This document shows, piece after piece, positions 24,233 to 32,721 of a stretch of DNA of 64,000 nucleotides. Position 1 is the first letter of the stretch; each line of letters opens with the position of its first letter. The notes under the pieces are model-generated. The model was given only the letters and a program-made list of their open reading frames with translations. It had not been told where the DNA came from and made no database searches. Position numbers and translations under genes: made by a program. Source of the DNA: Pseudarthrobacter defluvii (GTDB lineage Bacteria > Actinomycetota > Actinomycetes > Actinomycetales > Micrococcaceae); contig NZ_JAUSYG010000001.1 of assembly GCF_030816725.1 (NCBI RefSeq), forward strand, positions 2,232,001 to 2,296,000. The letters are read 5' to 3'.

Positions 24233-24946
24233 CTAGAGGTCGTGTGGACAAATTTCAGTGCCAGCCAGTTCAGGCTTTCCCTGTCCGTATGAGGGGTCGT
24301 CGTCGCTTCCTGCCCAGATGACACCGCCCCCTGGGCAGGGCATAACATCGAACGCTCTGCCATTGAGGTGCGCCCGCAGATGGTGCCCGTCATCCTCGAC
24401 CACTTCCCAGCCGGCCGCCAGCAGCGTTGCGCGATAGTGCTGCAACACATCGACGTCTCCTGAGAGCTTAAACCAGCGGGTACAGCCGCCCACCCCACTC
24501 ATGCCGCCGCCGTTGAATTGGCCGATGTGGCTGATGGTATCGAACACCTGCTGGGCCTCACGATCTGCGGTGGCCATGGGCTCATCCGTGCCTTCGGTCA
24601 CGCATTGTGGAGATGAAACGTACTGCTTTTCAAACCGCTGTCCCAGCGCCAGGGGGGTGATAGCGAACATCCCGACCAGCATGAGGACAGGAATGGCCGC
24701 GGCCGTCAGCCGCATCCATCGTCTTGTCGAGAGCATGAAACCGATGACCGCCAAGACCGCGACCAGAAGGAGCGCCAATCTGGAGGGTCCGGCCGTCAAC
24801 CCCCATATGAGTCCGTCAAACGCGGTGCCGGTGACATCGCCGTACACCCTCATGAATCCGTAGTGAACCAGCACGCCCAGCAGCGCCAGTCCTGTCCCAA
24901 TGACGAGCAGCACCGCGGCAGTGACGGATCGGCCGGTCACGGGCAT
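24233..24946 (-). CDS. Membrane protein with extracytoplasmic C-terminal domain
   Basis: A 237-residue protein with three hydrophobic helices in the first half (AAVLLVIGTGLALLGVLVHY at about 9-28, LALLLVAVLAVIGFML, and AAIPVLMLVGMFAITPLAL). A roughly 130-residue soluble domain follows, with a central VGGCTRWFKLSGDVDVLQHY block, AGWEVVEDDGHHLRAHL and a cysteine in MPCPGGG. The layout suggests an outward-facing domain. No family recognised. The start is not backed by a clear ribosome-binding site. Convergent with 23099-24106. Confidence 0.65.
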   Translation of the reverse strand: MPVTGRSVTAAVLLVIGTGLALLGVLVHYGFMRVYGDVTGTAFDGLIWGLTAGPSRLALLLVAVLAVIGFMLSTRRWMRLTAAAIPVLMLVGMFAITPLALGQRFEKQYVSSPQCVTEGTDEPMATADREAQQVFDTISHIGQFNGGGMSGVGGCTRWFKLSGDVDVLQHYRATLLAAGWEVVEDDGHHLRAHLNGRAFDVMPCPGGGVIWAGSDDDPSYGQGKPELAGTEICPHDL

Positions 24947-25392
24947 GGCTCATGGTAGGTTCCGCCCGACCATATGTCCACAGGTTTTTCGGCAGTGTAA
25001 GCAGTGACTGGAAACAGAAGAAAAAGCTTTGGGGTGGCTGGAGTCAGCGGGACGTTTCGCAGGACCACCGATTATCTGCATCTAAGTCCAAGCAGTAGGG
25101 ATCTTGGACATCACCAGTGCCCCTTATTGGCCGCTTGATCTCACCACCGCATGTTCGAGACGGCTCACATCCCAAGGGTTGTGAGACGCACATAATGCTC
25201 GAGTTGGGGACCTTCACAGCACCGACGCGGACGCGTCCACATCCGCTTCGAACCGGCCAGGACACCGGAGGCGGTCCCGGAGTGCCCAAATGACCTGTCC
25301 GTTTATCACCCTTGCAGGTCATCGACTATGCCCCCGCGCGGAATCCGGGGGCGCGCCTTACGCCGCGTACCAAGCACCGACGCAGCTCACTG
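24947..25392. other. Intergenic region, no gene seen
   Basis: These 446 bases lie between two minus-strand genes. No frame has a ribosome-binding site and family signature. AT content is slightly higher near 25000-25035. Confidence 0.45.
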
Positions 25393-26316
25393 TCACACGA
25401 GCAGCGCCTCGAGCTCCGGAAGTCGGCCGAACATGTCGGGGAGGCCGCGCACCCCGTTGCGCACGGACTCGTGCGACAGCGCGAGGCCAGGGCCGGTGCT
25501 CGCCTCGCCACCGGCGAGGCACCGGAGGACGTTCAACCTCATGTGCCCCAGCCAGCCGCCGATCATGAACACAAACCAGCTTGGACCTGACGGCGGCAGC
25601 ACTCCGCCCCCCGCGACATAGCCGTCGAGAACCGAGCGGAAAATGGCGGGCCTGATGTCATCGAAGCCAGGTCCCTTCGCGAGGCTCAGCGCGGTCGAGC
25701 CGAGCTCACTGGACAGGTCGAGCATCCCCGAGAGCTCCCAGTCGAGCACCACCGGCCGACCCTCTCGAGCGAGCAGATTCCATGGGTGGATATCCCTGTG
25801 GGTCAGCACGACGAGGCCTGGCCGTTCGCAGGTGTCGACGAAGTGGGCAATCGCGAGGAACGTCTCGACGTGAGAGGCGAGTTCGTCGGCCCACGGCTGT
25901 CCGGTCGCCGCTGCCCGCACGGCGAGCTCGGACCAGTCCCGAGAAGGCGGGTCCTCGATCGACACACGGGTCCACGCGACGTCGAGCGCGTGGATGCGCG
26001 CGAGGATCTCACCGATCTCAAACGCGTACGCCGCCGTCACCGGCGCTTCGGGTACCTTCTCGCCTTCGACCCACCGGTGAATGAGTGTGTGGTGGCTGGC
26101 CGAGATCGGCTCTGGCATCGGAATGCCGGCAGCGAAGGCCGCCCGCTCAAACCGGAACACGTCCTCGACGCGGTAGGTCCAGCGGCGGTCGACGAGGTTC
26201 AACTCCTTCACCGCGAACGACCCCTGGTCAGTGTCGAGCCGATACATCCGGTTGGCGAACCCGCCGTGGACGCGAATCATCGGCCCGAACGGCGCGCCGA
26301 GATGCGAAAGGTCCAC
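25393..26316 (-). CDS. Aminoglycoside-phosphotransferase-fold kinase (APH family)
   Basis: A 307-residue protein kinase-like small-molecule kinase. The N-lobe has GGFANRMYRLDTDQGSFAVK with the ATP-binding lysine near 37. The catalytic loop is THRDIHPWNLL (about 172-182) with the HxDxxxxN pattern, and LDWELSG (about 191-197) is the metal-binding segment. The GTG at 26316 is the only start that keeps the N-lobe whole; its ribosome-binding site is poor. APH-family members phosphorylate antibiotics or metabolites; nothing here indicates which. It stands alone, so resistance should not be assumed. Confidence 0.82.
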   Translation of the reverse strand: MDLSHLGAPFGPMIRVHGGFANRMYRLDTDQGSFAVKELNLVDRRWTYRVEDVFRFERAAFAAGIPMPEPISASHHTLIHRWVEGEKVPEAPVTAAYAFEIGEILARIHALDVAWTRVSIEDPPSRDWSELAVRAAATGQPWADELASHVETFLAIAHFVDTCERPGLVVLTHRDIHPWNLLAREGRPVVLDWELSGMLDLSSELGSTALSLAKGPGFDDIRPAIFRSVLDGYVAGGGVLPPSGPSWFVFMIGGWLGHMRLNVLRCLAGGEASTGPGLALSHESVRNGVRGLPDMFGRLPELEALLV

Positions 26317-26735
26317 CCAGTCATTCTAAAGATTGCCATTCACCGATGCACCGAACTATCCCGCCATGCATGCGCACGATCAGCGCCACGCCGACGAATG
26401 GCTACAGCCCGACCACTTACCAAACACGCCTTAGCCCGATTCGGTGTCTCGAATCCTCTGCGCCTCGAAACCCAAGGGTTTCAAGTGCATACTGCCGCCA
26501 GATCTCTCGGGCCAGTTAGGCTCGGGCGGTGAAAGCTGCCACTCCCACAACACTGCCTCAGGGCGCTCCTGTCATTTCGGAGGTTGCCCGAGTCGAAACC
26601 GGGCTTCGGGCAACTCTTCATTGTCACGAGTTCTCTGCCAGAGGAGACTTGAGGTGACGGCATCCCATTTCGGGCCGCCCGCGGGGCCACCCGGCTGCGG
26701 GGCCTCACAGTACCCTGTAGCGGCTTGGTGGATCG
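26317..26735. other. Intergenic region, no gene seen
   Basis: A 419-base spacer between the divergent APH-like and lipoprotein genes. Overlapping frames on both strands look like noise. It must contain both promoters, but I cannot name a convincing -35/-10 pair. Confidence 0.45.
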
Positions 26736-27530
26736 ATGAGCTCCATGGCACCTACCGAAAAAGCCGGTCAGCGGTCGCGCCATCTCTTGCCCTTGGTGGC
26801 TATCGCACTGATAGGCTGTCTCAGCGGGTGCCAGTATGAGCCCGATAACGTCTCCCTCCCGTCCGCCAGTTCTCCGACCACGGAGGCTCGCACGGTCCCA
26901 CCGCCGCCGGAGAGTAGCGACACTCGCACGGTCCCACCGCTGCCGAAGAGTGGCGACATCGACGCCGGCACATACCTCGTCCCCATTGCCGGCTACAAGG
27001 AGCCTTTCCAGATCACCGTCCCAAACGGCTGGTTTGGTCTCGACGGCGACAGCCTGGGCAAGGACGAACCGAATCATCCGGCTGAATGGGCCGTCTACCT
27101 TACTCTTTGGCCCGCGAAGTATGTGGCGATGGACGCATGCAAGTGGAGGGGCGCCCTTTCCGATGACGGTCCGTCGGCCGAGGCCTTCGTTACCGCGATG
27201 GCGGCGCAGACGTCAACGACAAGCACCCCTCCCGCCAAGGTCATGGTCGGCAACTACTCCGGCTTCGAGTTCGACCACTCCGTCGAGGGCAGCGTGGACA
27301 TCAAAGCCTGCGACGGCGGCAAGTTATGCATCCACTCAGAAACTAGATCCGACTGCTCCCGCTGGTACTCAACTCAGAATGAACACGAAACCTACCGGGT
27401 GGTCGACCTGAACGGCCAGCGGGCTGTCGTCGCCGTTGCCCACATCGACGAAACGATCAATCCGGAGCTGATGAGAGAGGCACGCGCCGTCTTCGACTCG
27501 ATCGTGTTCAAGGCCGACAAGACCAGTTGA
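26736..27530 (+). CDS. Lipoprotein of unknown function
   Basis: A 264-residue lipoprotein. The signal peptide (basic GQRSRHLLPLVAIALIG) ends in the lipobox LSGC near residues 29-32. Next is a Thr/Pro linker containing a tandem duplication (ARTVPPPPESSD followed by TRTVPPLPKSGD), then a globular domain of about 180 residues with WAVYLTLWPAKYVAMDACKW, four cysteines and a final INPELMREARAVFDSIVF helix. This domain recalls the actinobacterial lipoproteins that sit next to membrane sensors, but I cannot assign a family. Confidence 0.72.
   Translation: MSSMAPTEKAGQRSRHLLPLVAIALIGCLSGCQYEPDNVSLPSASSPTTEARTVPPPPESSDTRTVPPLPKSGDIDAGTYLVPIAGYKEPFQITVPNGWFGLDGDSLGKDEPNHPAEWAVYLTLWPAKYVAMDACKWRGALSDDGPSAEAFVTAMAAQTSTTSTPPAKVMVGNYSGFEFDHSVEGSVDIKACDGGKLCIHSETRSDCSRWYSTQNEHETYRVVDLNGQRAVVAVAHIDETINPELMREARAVFDSIVFKADKTS
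26886..26957 (+). repeat. Tandem 36-bp in-gene duplication
   Basis: Two successive 36-base units, both of the form CTCGCACGGTCCCACCG, encode the repeated linker of the lipoprotein at 26736. They differ at only a few positions, so the duplication is recent and in frame. Confidence 0.7.
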
Positions 27531-27744
27531 TGTGATGGGCGATCCCGCCCTCGGGCGCCGGCTCCTTCTCTGAAACCCACCTGCATGTCTCATAACCGAG
27601 GTGCCTCAAATCGCTAGCGTTTCGAGGCATAGAGGCGGCAGGCGAGAGCTAGCCTGACTGCCTCTTGCACCCGCGGGGGGCATCCGAAGACGACGTGTTG
27701 GGGGCCCACCTGACATCGGGCTCAAGTTCGCTCGGCCTTCTATA

Positions 27745-27799
27745 AAGCAGACGTAAGTGTGGACACTGTCCACACCCTCTTTGGCAGGGCAAACCTCGG
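27745..27799. repeat. Dyad 1: GTGTGGACAcTGTCCACAC with shared flanks
   Basis: A perfect 19-bp inverted repeat with one central base at 27757-27775. It is preceded by AAGCAGACGTA and followed by CTCTTTGGCAGGGCAAA. Nearly the same block occurs at 45819-45873. The dyad lies 45 bases left of the IS3 end. Confidence 0.75.
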
Positions 27800-27884
27800 C
27801 GCGACTCTCACGGGCACTGGGACTGCCCCCAGTTTTGTTGACTCCTTAACCTAGCGAGCTTGTGCTCGTGGAAGGATGTTGACC

Positions 27885-28166
27885 ATGCCCACGGCTTATG
27901 GGGCGGAGTTCCGCCAGGATGTTATTGATGTGGCCCGCAAGGGCGAGGCGCCGCTGGCGCAGATCGCGAAGGACTTCGGGCTCTCGGTCACGACGTTGAA
28001 GCGCTGGATTGCCATCGCCGAACGTAAGGAATCCGGGGCCGGCCCTGCGGCCGCGGAGTCGGCCGAGATGCGGGAGCTGAAGAAGCGGAACCGGTTGTTG
28101 GAGCAGGAGAATGAGATTCTGCGCCGGGCGGCTGCCTATCTGGCAAGGGACATCAACCCAAAATGA
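27885..28166 (+). CDS. IS3-family transposase OrfA
   Basis: A 93-residue DNA-binding subunit: a helix-turn-helix (YGAEFRQDVIDVARKG ... IAKDFGLSVTTLKRWI) followed by the leucine-zipper-like helix MRELKKRNRLLEQENEILRR. GGAAGG is nine bases before the ATG at 27885; an ATG nine bases earlier is less well placed. It overlaps orfB by four bases in the -1 frame. In this family a fusion OrfAB made by frameshifting near the AAAATGA overlap is the active transposase. Confidence 0.88.
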   Translation: MPTAYGAEFRQDVIDVARKGEAPLAQIAKDFGLSVTTLKRWIAIAERKESGAGPAAAESAEMRELKKRNRLLEQENEILRRAAAYLARDINPK

Positions 28167-29029
28167 CCTACCCGCTGGTCACGGATCTTGCCGCTGACGG
28201 TGTTCCCGTGGCGGTGACCTGCAGGGTGTTGGGATTCAGCAAGCAAGGCTACTACCGGTGGAGGGCCAGCCCGGTGACAGACCGGGACTGGATCGATGCG
28301 CACCTCGTCAACGCCGCCCTGGACATCCACACCGACGACCCGGCCTTCGGGTACCGGTTCATCGCCGACGAACTCCCGGAGAAGGGCATCGTGGCGGGCG
28401 AGAACAGGGTCCAGCGCCTGTGCAGGGACCACGGCATCTGGTCGGTGTTCTCCAAGAAACGGGGCCTGAACCGTAGACCTGGGCCGCCGGTCCACGACGA
28501 TCTCGTGGAGCGGGACTTCACCGCCGCAGCGGCGAACCAGCTGTGGCTGACCGACATCACCGAGCACCCCACTGCCGAGGGCAAGCTCTACCTCTGCGCG
28601 GTCAAGGACGTCTATTCCGGAAGGATCGTCGGCTACTCGATGGACTCGCGGATGAAGTCCTCACTGGCCGTCGCCGCACTGGAGAACGCCGTGCGGGCAC
28701 GGCGCCCGGAAGGGACCGTGGTTCACTCCGATCGCGGTTCACAATTCCGGTCACGCCGGTTCGTCGAATCACTCCGTCACCACGGGCTCACCGGCTCGAT
28801 GGGCAGGGTCGGTGCGTGCGCCGACAACGCCGCAATGGAATCGTTCTTCTCGCTGCTGCAAAAGAACGTCCTGGACCGTCAGCGGTGGCTCACCCGACAG
28901 GACCTCCGGCTGGCCATAACAACCTGGATCGAGAGAACCTACCACCGCCGGCGACGGCAAAGACGGCTGGGAAAACTCACGCCCATCGAATATGAAACAA
29001 TCAACCGGACCGCGCTCACAGCGGCCTAA
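28163..29029 (+). CDS. IS3-family transposase OrfB (DDE integrase domain)
   Basis: A 288-residue catalytic subunit with the retroviral-integrase fold. An N-terminal HTH_21-type region (YRFIADELPEKGI) precedes the DDE core: Asp131 in LWLTDITEH, Asp190 in VVHSDRGSQF and Glu226 in NAAMESFFS. The C-terminal YHRRRRQRRLGKLTPIEYE is the usual ending. All catalytic residues are present and both terminal repeats are intact, so the element may be active. Confidence 0.9.
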   Translation: MTYPLVTDLAADGVPVAVTCRVLGFSKQGYYRWRASPVTDRDWIDAHLVNAALDIHTDDPAFGYRFIADELPEKGIVAGENRVQRLCRDHGIWSVFSKKRGLNRRPGPPVHDDLVERDFTAAAANQLWLTDITEHPTAEGKLYLCAVKDVYSGRIVGYSMDSRMKSSLAVAALENAVRARRPEGTVVHSDRGSQFRSRRFVESLRHHGLTGSMGRVGACADNAAMESFFSLLQKNVLDRQRWLTRQDLRLAITTWIERTYHRRRRQRRLGKLTPIEYETINRTALTAA

Positions 29030-29063
29030 GACCCGGAGTCAACAAAAGCCGGGGCAGTCCCCA

Positions 29064-30184
29064 TCGAGGCCTTCAAAGTCCTGGGAGGCATCCCCACCAA
29101 ACACATCCGCTACGACAATCTCACCAGCGCGGTCACCACGGTGGTGTTCGGCCAGGGCCGGCACCGCCAGGAGAATGACCGGTGGGTGCTGTTCCGTTCG
29201 TTTTACGGCTTCGATCCCTTCTATTGCCAGCCTGGTATCGCAGGGGCCCACGAAAAGGGCGGCGTCGAGGGTGAGGTGGGCTGGTTCCGCCGCAACCGGC
29301 TTTCTCCGATGCCGGTCGCTGACTCCCTGGACGAGCTCAACGACCGGATACGGGCTTGGGAAGCCCAGGACGAGGCCCGGCGGATCAACGACAGGATCCG
29401 CACCATAGGCCAGGACTTCGAGATCGAACGGCCATTCCTGGCCCCGTTGCCGGCCGAGGAATTTGATCCGGGTCTGTCCCTGAACCCGAGGGTCGACAGG
29501 TCCTCGATGATCACGGTCCGGATGGTGAAATACTCCGTCCCAGCCCGGTTCATCGGCCGGAGGGTCCGGGTCTCGCTGCGCGCGTCCGAGGTAGTGGTGT
29601 TCGATGGCCGCACCGTGGTCGCCAGGCATCAGCGGGTCGCCGCCCGGTCCGGTCAATCGGTCCAGCTAGATCACTATCTCGAAGTCCTCAAAACCAAACC
29701 CGGAGCCCTCCCGGGCTCCACCGCTTTGGCCCGGGCCCGGGAGTCCGGGGCGTTCACCAGTGCGCATGAAGCCTTCTGGGCCGCGTCCCGCCGGGTCAAC
29801 GGCGACGCCGACGGGACCCGGGAACTGATCGACGTCCTGCTCCTCCACCGGTCCATGAATGCCACAGACATTCATGCAGGGATCAGCGCGGCGCTGGGAG
29901 TGGGCGCGGTCAGCGCCGACGTCGTCGCGGTCGAAGCCCGCAGACACGCCACGACCTCTTCCCTGGGTGGGGCCAGCTCCGACCGTCATCCCGGTGCTCA
30001 CGTTGAAGACAAAGTGCAACGGGTTGTCAGTCTCACCCAGCGCCGACTCATGGACCCCGCGGCCGTCATTGCCGGGCTCCCGCCTGACATCCGTCCCCTT
30101 CCCTCGGTCAATGCCTATGACGAACTGCTGGCCAAACGCTCCGAACACCCCGCAGGAACCGCGTCAAAGGAGAACATCTCATGA
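29064..30184 (+). pseudogene. istA: IS21-family transposase IstA, 5' truncated
   Basis: Only the C-terminal two thirds remain, starting right at the IS3 end. The second catalytic Asp is in HIRYDNLTSAV and the Glu in HEKGGVEGEVGWFRRN; the beta-rich C-terminal domain (MVKYSVPARFIGRRVRVSLRAS-like region) follows. The N-terminal helix-turn-helix and first catalytic Asp are missing. A GTG at 29141 could start a shortened protein without function. The stop overlaps the istB start (ATGA). Confidence 0.85.
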
Positions 30185-30999
30185 GCCCCACCGCACCGGC
30201 CACCACCATCACCCCGACCCTGCGCCGGCGGCGCGGCCTGACTGAGCAGGCAGCGGTCGCCACCGTGGACCAGGCCTGCCGCCGACTGCGCCTACCCACC
30301 ATCCGCGGGGTCCTCGATGAAGTCCTCACCGTCGCGGGGAAAGAACAACTCTCCTACCAAGGCTTCCTGGCCGAATTGCTACTGGCCGAATGCAACGACC
30401 GGGACCGGCGCTCCTCGATCCGCCGAGTTAAAGCCGCGAACTTTCCCCGGGACAAGTGGCTCGGGGACTTTGATTTCGATGCAAACCCGAACATCAACCC
30501 CGCCACCATCCATACCCTGGCCACCGGGGAATGGATCCGCAAAGGACAACCCCTCTGCCTGATCGGAGACTCTGGAACCGGCAAATCCCACCTGCTCATC
30601 GGACTCGGCACTGCCGCCGGCGAGAAGGGCTACAGGGTCAAGTACACCCTCGCCACCCGGCTCGTAAACGAACTCGTCGAAGCTGCCGATGAGAAAGTCC
30701 TGGCAAAGACTATCGCCCGCTACGGGCGGGTAGACCTGCTCTGCATCGACGAACTGGGCTACATGGAACTGGACCGCCGCGGCGCCGAACTCCTCTTCCA
30801 GGTCCTCACCGAGCGCGAGGAGAAGAACTCCATCGCTATCGCGTCCAACGAATCCTTCTCCGGCTGGACCAAAACCTTCAGCGACCCGCGTCTCTGCGCC
30901 GCCATCGTGGACCGGCTGACCTTCAACGGAACCATCATCGAAACCGGCACCGACTCCTACCGCCTTGCCCACACCCTCAACCAACAAGCCGCTAGCTAA
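30181..30999 (+). CDS. istB: IS21-family ATP-binding protein IstB
   Basis: A 272-residue DnaA/DnaC-like AAA+ ATPase that selects targets for IstA. Walker A is LIGDSGTGKSHLL (about 127-139), Walker B is LLCIDELGYM, and a sensor region IAIASNESFSGW follows. Full length for the family with an intact frame and start overlap to istA. With istA truncated, the pair cannot transpose unless another IstA is supplied in trans. Confidence 0.9.
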   Translation: MSPTAPATTITPTLRRRRGLTEQAAVATVDQACRRLRLPTIRGVLDEVLTVAGKEQLSYQGFLAELLLAECNDRDRRSSIRRVKAANFPRDKWLGDFDFDANPNINPATIHTLATGEWIRKGQPLCLIGDSGTGKSHLLIGLGTAAGEKGYRVKYTLATRLVNELVEAADEKVLAKTIARYGRVDLLCIDELGYMELDRRGAELLFQVLTEREEKNSIAIASNESFSGWTKTFSDPRLCAAIVDRLTFNGTIIETGTDSYRLAHTLNQQAAS

Positions 31000-31187
31000 T
31001 CGCTGGACCTAGGGGGTTGCCGGTGTCTCCGCTCTTGGTGGGCGGAGCAGATGAGGCTTGGCGCGCCGCGATCTACGACCACGGATTTCTGGTCTATGCG
31101 AGACAAACATCGTTCCGTGGCATGGAGCTGACCCCACCCCGCTGACTTGGGTCAGTCCGCGGCAGTCTGCCGGAATCCTTCAGACCC
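31000..31187. other. Spacer after istB
   Basis: No terminal repeat of the IS21 element is recognisable directly after istB. One 40-codon frame (GTG 31023 to 31145, ending in YARQTSFRGMELTPPR) reads like a protein fragment but I cannot place it. The element's right part seems to have been replaced. Confidence 0.4.
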
Positions 31188-31799
31188 TCACCAGGACGTG
31201 GGGCACAGGGCGGAACCGACGGGGATGACAGGGCTGCTGACCCCCTCGGCCCCCTCCACCTCCACGCTCAGCCTGATGCACCTGGTCTCCGTTCCGTGGA
31301 CCAGGAAGCCGCCCGGCCACCAGGTGTACGGGGTCTTCTCCTCCGGGCACGCCGTGAAGGTCACGGATGTGTTACCCTCCGTCGCCCCGTACTCGGCCAC
31401 GAGTCCCACGGTCGTCTTCTGCTCCGACGCCACGGTGACGGTGACCGTCTGCCCGGCACGCAGCCAGTACGGATCCTTCATCCATTGAACGCCGTTCATG
31501 AGCTGAGGCGTGCCATCGCCGGGCTGGGAAAAGTTGTCCATGATGAACAGCGGATCGACGTTGAAGAGCCTTTCTCCGGACGGGCTGAACCCCGCAGCGT
31601 CGGTCTGGCCCTGCAGGCATCCCGCCTCGTAATGCCCGGCAGGCGGAGGAAGTGCCGTGACGGAGGTTGTTGCCGTGGACGACGAAGGCGGGGAGTCGCT
31701 CGCAGCGTCTGGCGCCGGAGTGCCGCCGCCGGTGCATCCAGCCAGCAGCAGGATCAAAGGAACCAGTCCGAGCGGATGGCACCGCGTCTGCTCCACCAT
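31188..31799 (-). CDS. Putative lipoprotein (203 aa)
   Basis: The signal peptide LGLVPLILLLAGC ends in the lipobox LAGC near residues 19-22. A Ser/Thr/Pro linker (DSPPSSSTATTSVT) and a beta-rich domain of about 150 residues follow (QTVTVTVASEQKTTVGLVAEYG, SVTFTACPEE, ETRCIRLSVEVEG), resembling an Ig-like fold. It has three more cysteines. No family recognised. The gene sits between IS21 pieces, so it may be cargo brought in with the element or a chromosomal gene trapped by a deletion. Confidence 0.65.
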   Translation of the reverse strand: MVEQTRCHPLGLVPLILLLAGCTGGGTPAPDAASDSPPSSSTATTSVTALPPPAGHYEAGCLQGQTDAAGFSPSGERLFNVDPLFIMDNFSQPGDGTPQLMNGVQWMKDPYWLRAGQTVTVTVASEQKTTVGLVAEYGATEGNTSVTFTACPEEKTPYTWWPGGFLVHGTETRCIRLSVEVEGAEGVSSPVIPVGSALCPTSW

Positions 31800-31914
31800 G
31801 CCCTCACGCTACGCCGGCGCGTCGTGGGCGGAAAGTCCAGGACGGCGCCTCAGTCTATGCAGTGGTACATGAAGGATCCATGACGGCAGGGCACCCGCGG
31901 GACCAGGACAACCA

Positions 31915-31970
31915 AAGTTCCTCAGTGGGGCCAGAAATAACCGTCATGCTGGGGCCAAAAAAGGTTGACA
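31915..31970. mobile_element. IS21-like terminal fragment
   Basis: Read on the minus strand, the segment begins TGTCAACC, continues TTTTTTGGCCCCAGC, and repeats the GGCCCC element once more (TTTCTGGCCCCACTGAGG). TG-starting ends with internal repeats are typical of IS21-family termini. It sits inside the integrase reading frame, marking the insertion point that truncated that gene. Whether it belongs to the istA/istB copy at 29-31 kb is inference. Confidence 0.55.
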
Positions 31971-32463
31971 TAGTCAGCACGCCCCGACAGGGATTGCGGG
32001 TGATGTAGCCGAGCATCTCGGCGGTATTCATTGAAGCTGATATGAGGCCGTGGATGTTGTGGATCGTTTTGGGCGCCTTGCCCTTGGCCATCATCGACTT
32101 CACCCAATGGGCAATGACGCGGTAGTCGAGCTTGTCCACAGGAACGTGGCCGATGACCGGCCGGATGTGGAATTCAAGCATGGTCTGGTACGTCTTGACT
32201 GTCCCGCTCGACGGGCGGACCAACAGATCGATATGTTCCTGGATGACTTCCGCCACAGTCGGCGGGCGCTTCTCGTTTGTCAGGATGGCGTGCTGCGCGA
32301 TCTCAAACGACTGGCCGTTAGCGTCCAGCAGCCTCTTCAGGGTTTCAGCCTCGACGAGACTAGCGACTGTCAGTCCCTGCTGCTCGCGGCTCTTTGGGTC
32401 CCGCCACAGCACCATGTAGGACGAGGAACCGTCCTTCTTAGTGCGTTTACGGATGCTTGCCAC
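31968..32463 (-). pseudogene. Tyrosine integrase, 3' truncated
   Basis: The N-terminal 165 residues of a phage-type integrase remain: an AP2-like arm-binding start (MASIRKRTKKDGSSSYMVLW), then the core-binding SAM-like domain (TVAEVIQEHIDLLVRPSSG, then TYQTMLEFHIRPVIGHVPVD and MMAKGKAPKTIHNIHGLIS). It breaks off after ITRNPCRGV, just before the catalytic domain with the R-H-R-Y residues, where an IS21-like end begins; the frame runs on nonsensically to 31855. It starts 88 bases from the tRNA 3'-end fragment, the normal place of an integrase beside its attachment site. Confidence 0.82.
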
Positions 32464-32550
32464 ATCAAAAACGGTACGCCGCTGTCAACACTTTGGGCGT
32501 TTTTGTCAACACACAAAGTGGCAAGTGCCGTTTGACCTGCGGAAACACTG

Positions 32551-32579
32551 TGCCCGAGGTGGGACTCGAACTACATTCC
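32551..32579 (-). repeat. tRNA 3'-end fragment, att-like repeat A
   Basis: On the minus strand this reads GTTCGAGTCCCACCTCGGGCA, the T-loop, 3' T-stem and 3' acceptor strand of a tRNA. The matching 5' T-stem and the rest of the tRNA are absent. The 29 bases match 46200-46228 at 27 positions, in the same orientation. Next to an integrase gene, this is most simply an attachment site. Confidence 0.7.
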
Positions 32580-32608
32580 AGCCCCTGCAGACACTAGGAA
32601 TCCGCGGA

Positions 32609-32624
32609 AACATGCGGAATCCGG
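32609..32624. repeat. Shared 16-mer of att-like region A
   Basis: AACATGCGGAATCCGG recurs with one mismatch at 46237-46252, in both cases between the tRNA fragment and the 19-bp dyad. It shows that the two loci share more than a tRNA end. Confidence 0.6.
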
Positions 32625-32661
32625 AGCAGTCCGTCGGCAGTATCATCGGATCCGAAGGGAA

Positions 32662-32684
32662 GAGTGTGGACAATGTCCACACTC
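32662..32684. repeat. Dyad 2: GTGTGGACAaTGTCCACAC
   Basis: The perfect dyad core is 32664-32682 and extends by two more paired bases on each side to 23 bp. It lies 113 bases from the start of tRNA fragment A and 38 bases from the end of the SDR gene at 32722. Confidence 0.75.
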
Positions 32685-32721
32685 CTTTTTCAACTAACAC
32701 CTGAAAGACGGACTGTAGCGC

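Larger units (their letters stand above)
27820..29060 (+). mobile_element. IS3-family insertion sequence, apparently complete
   Basis: About 1.24 kb bounded by 26-bp terminal inverted repeats, GGACTGCCCC at each outer end and TTTTGTTGACTCC at each inner part, with three mismatches between. It contains orfA and orfB in the -1 frame arrangement of the family. No target duplication is seen: the left flank is unrelated sequence and the right flank is the truncated istA, so a deletion or recombination followed insertion. Confidence 0.85.

Noticed and set aside
25393..26316. Antibiotic resistance gene
   Set aside because: The APH fold alone does not show antibiotic specificity, and the context has no resistance genes.
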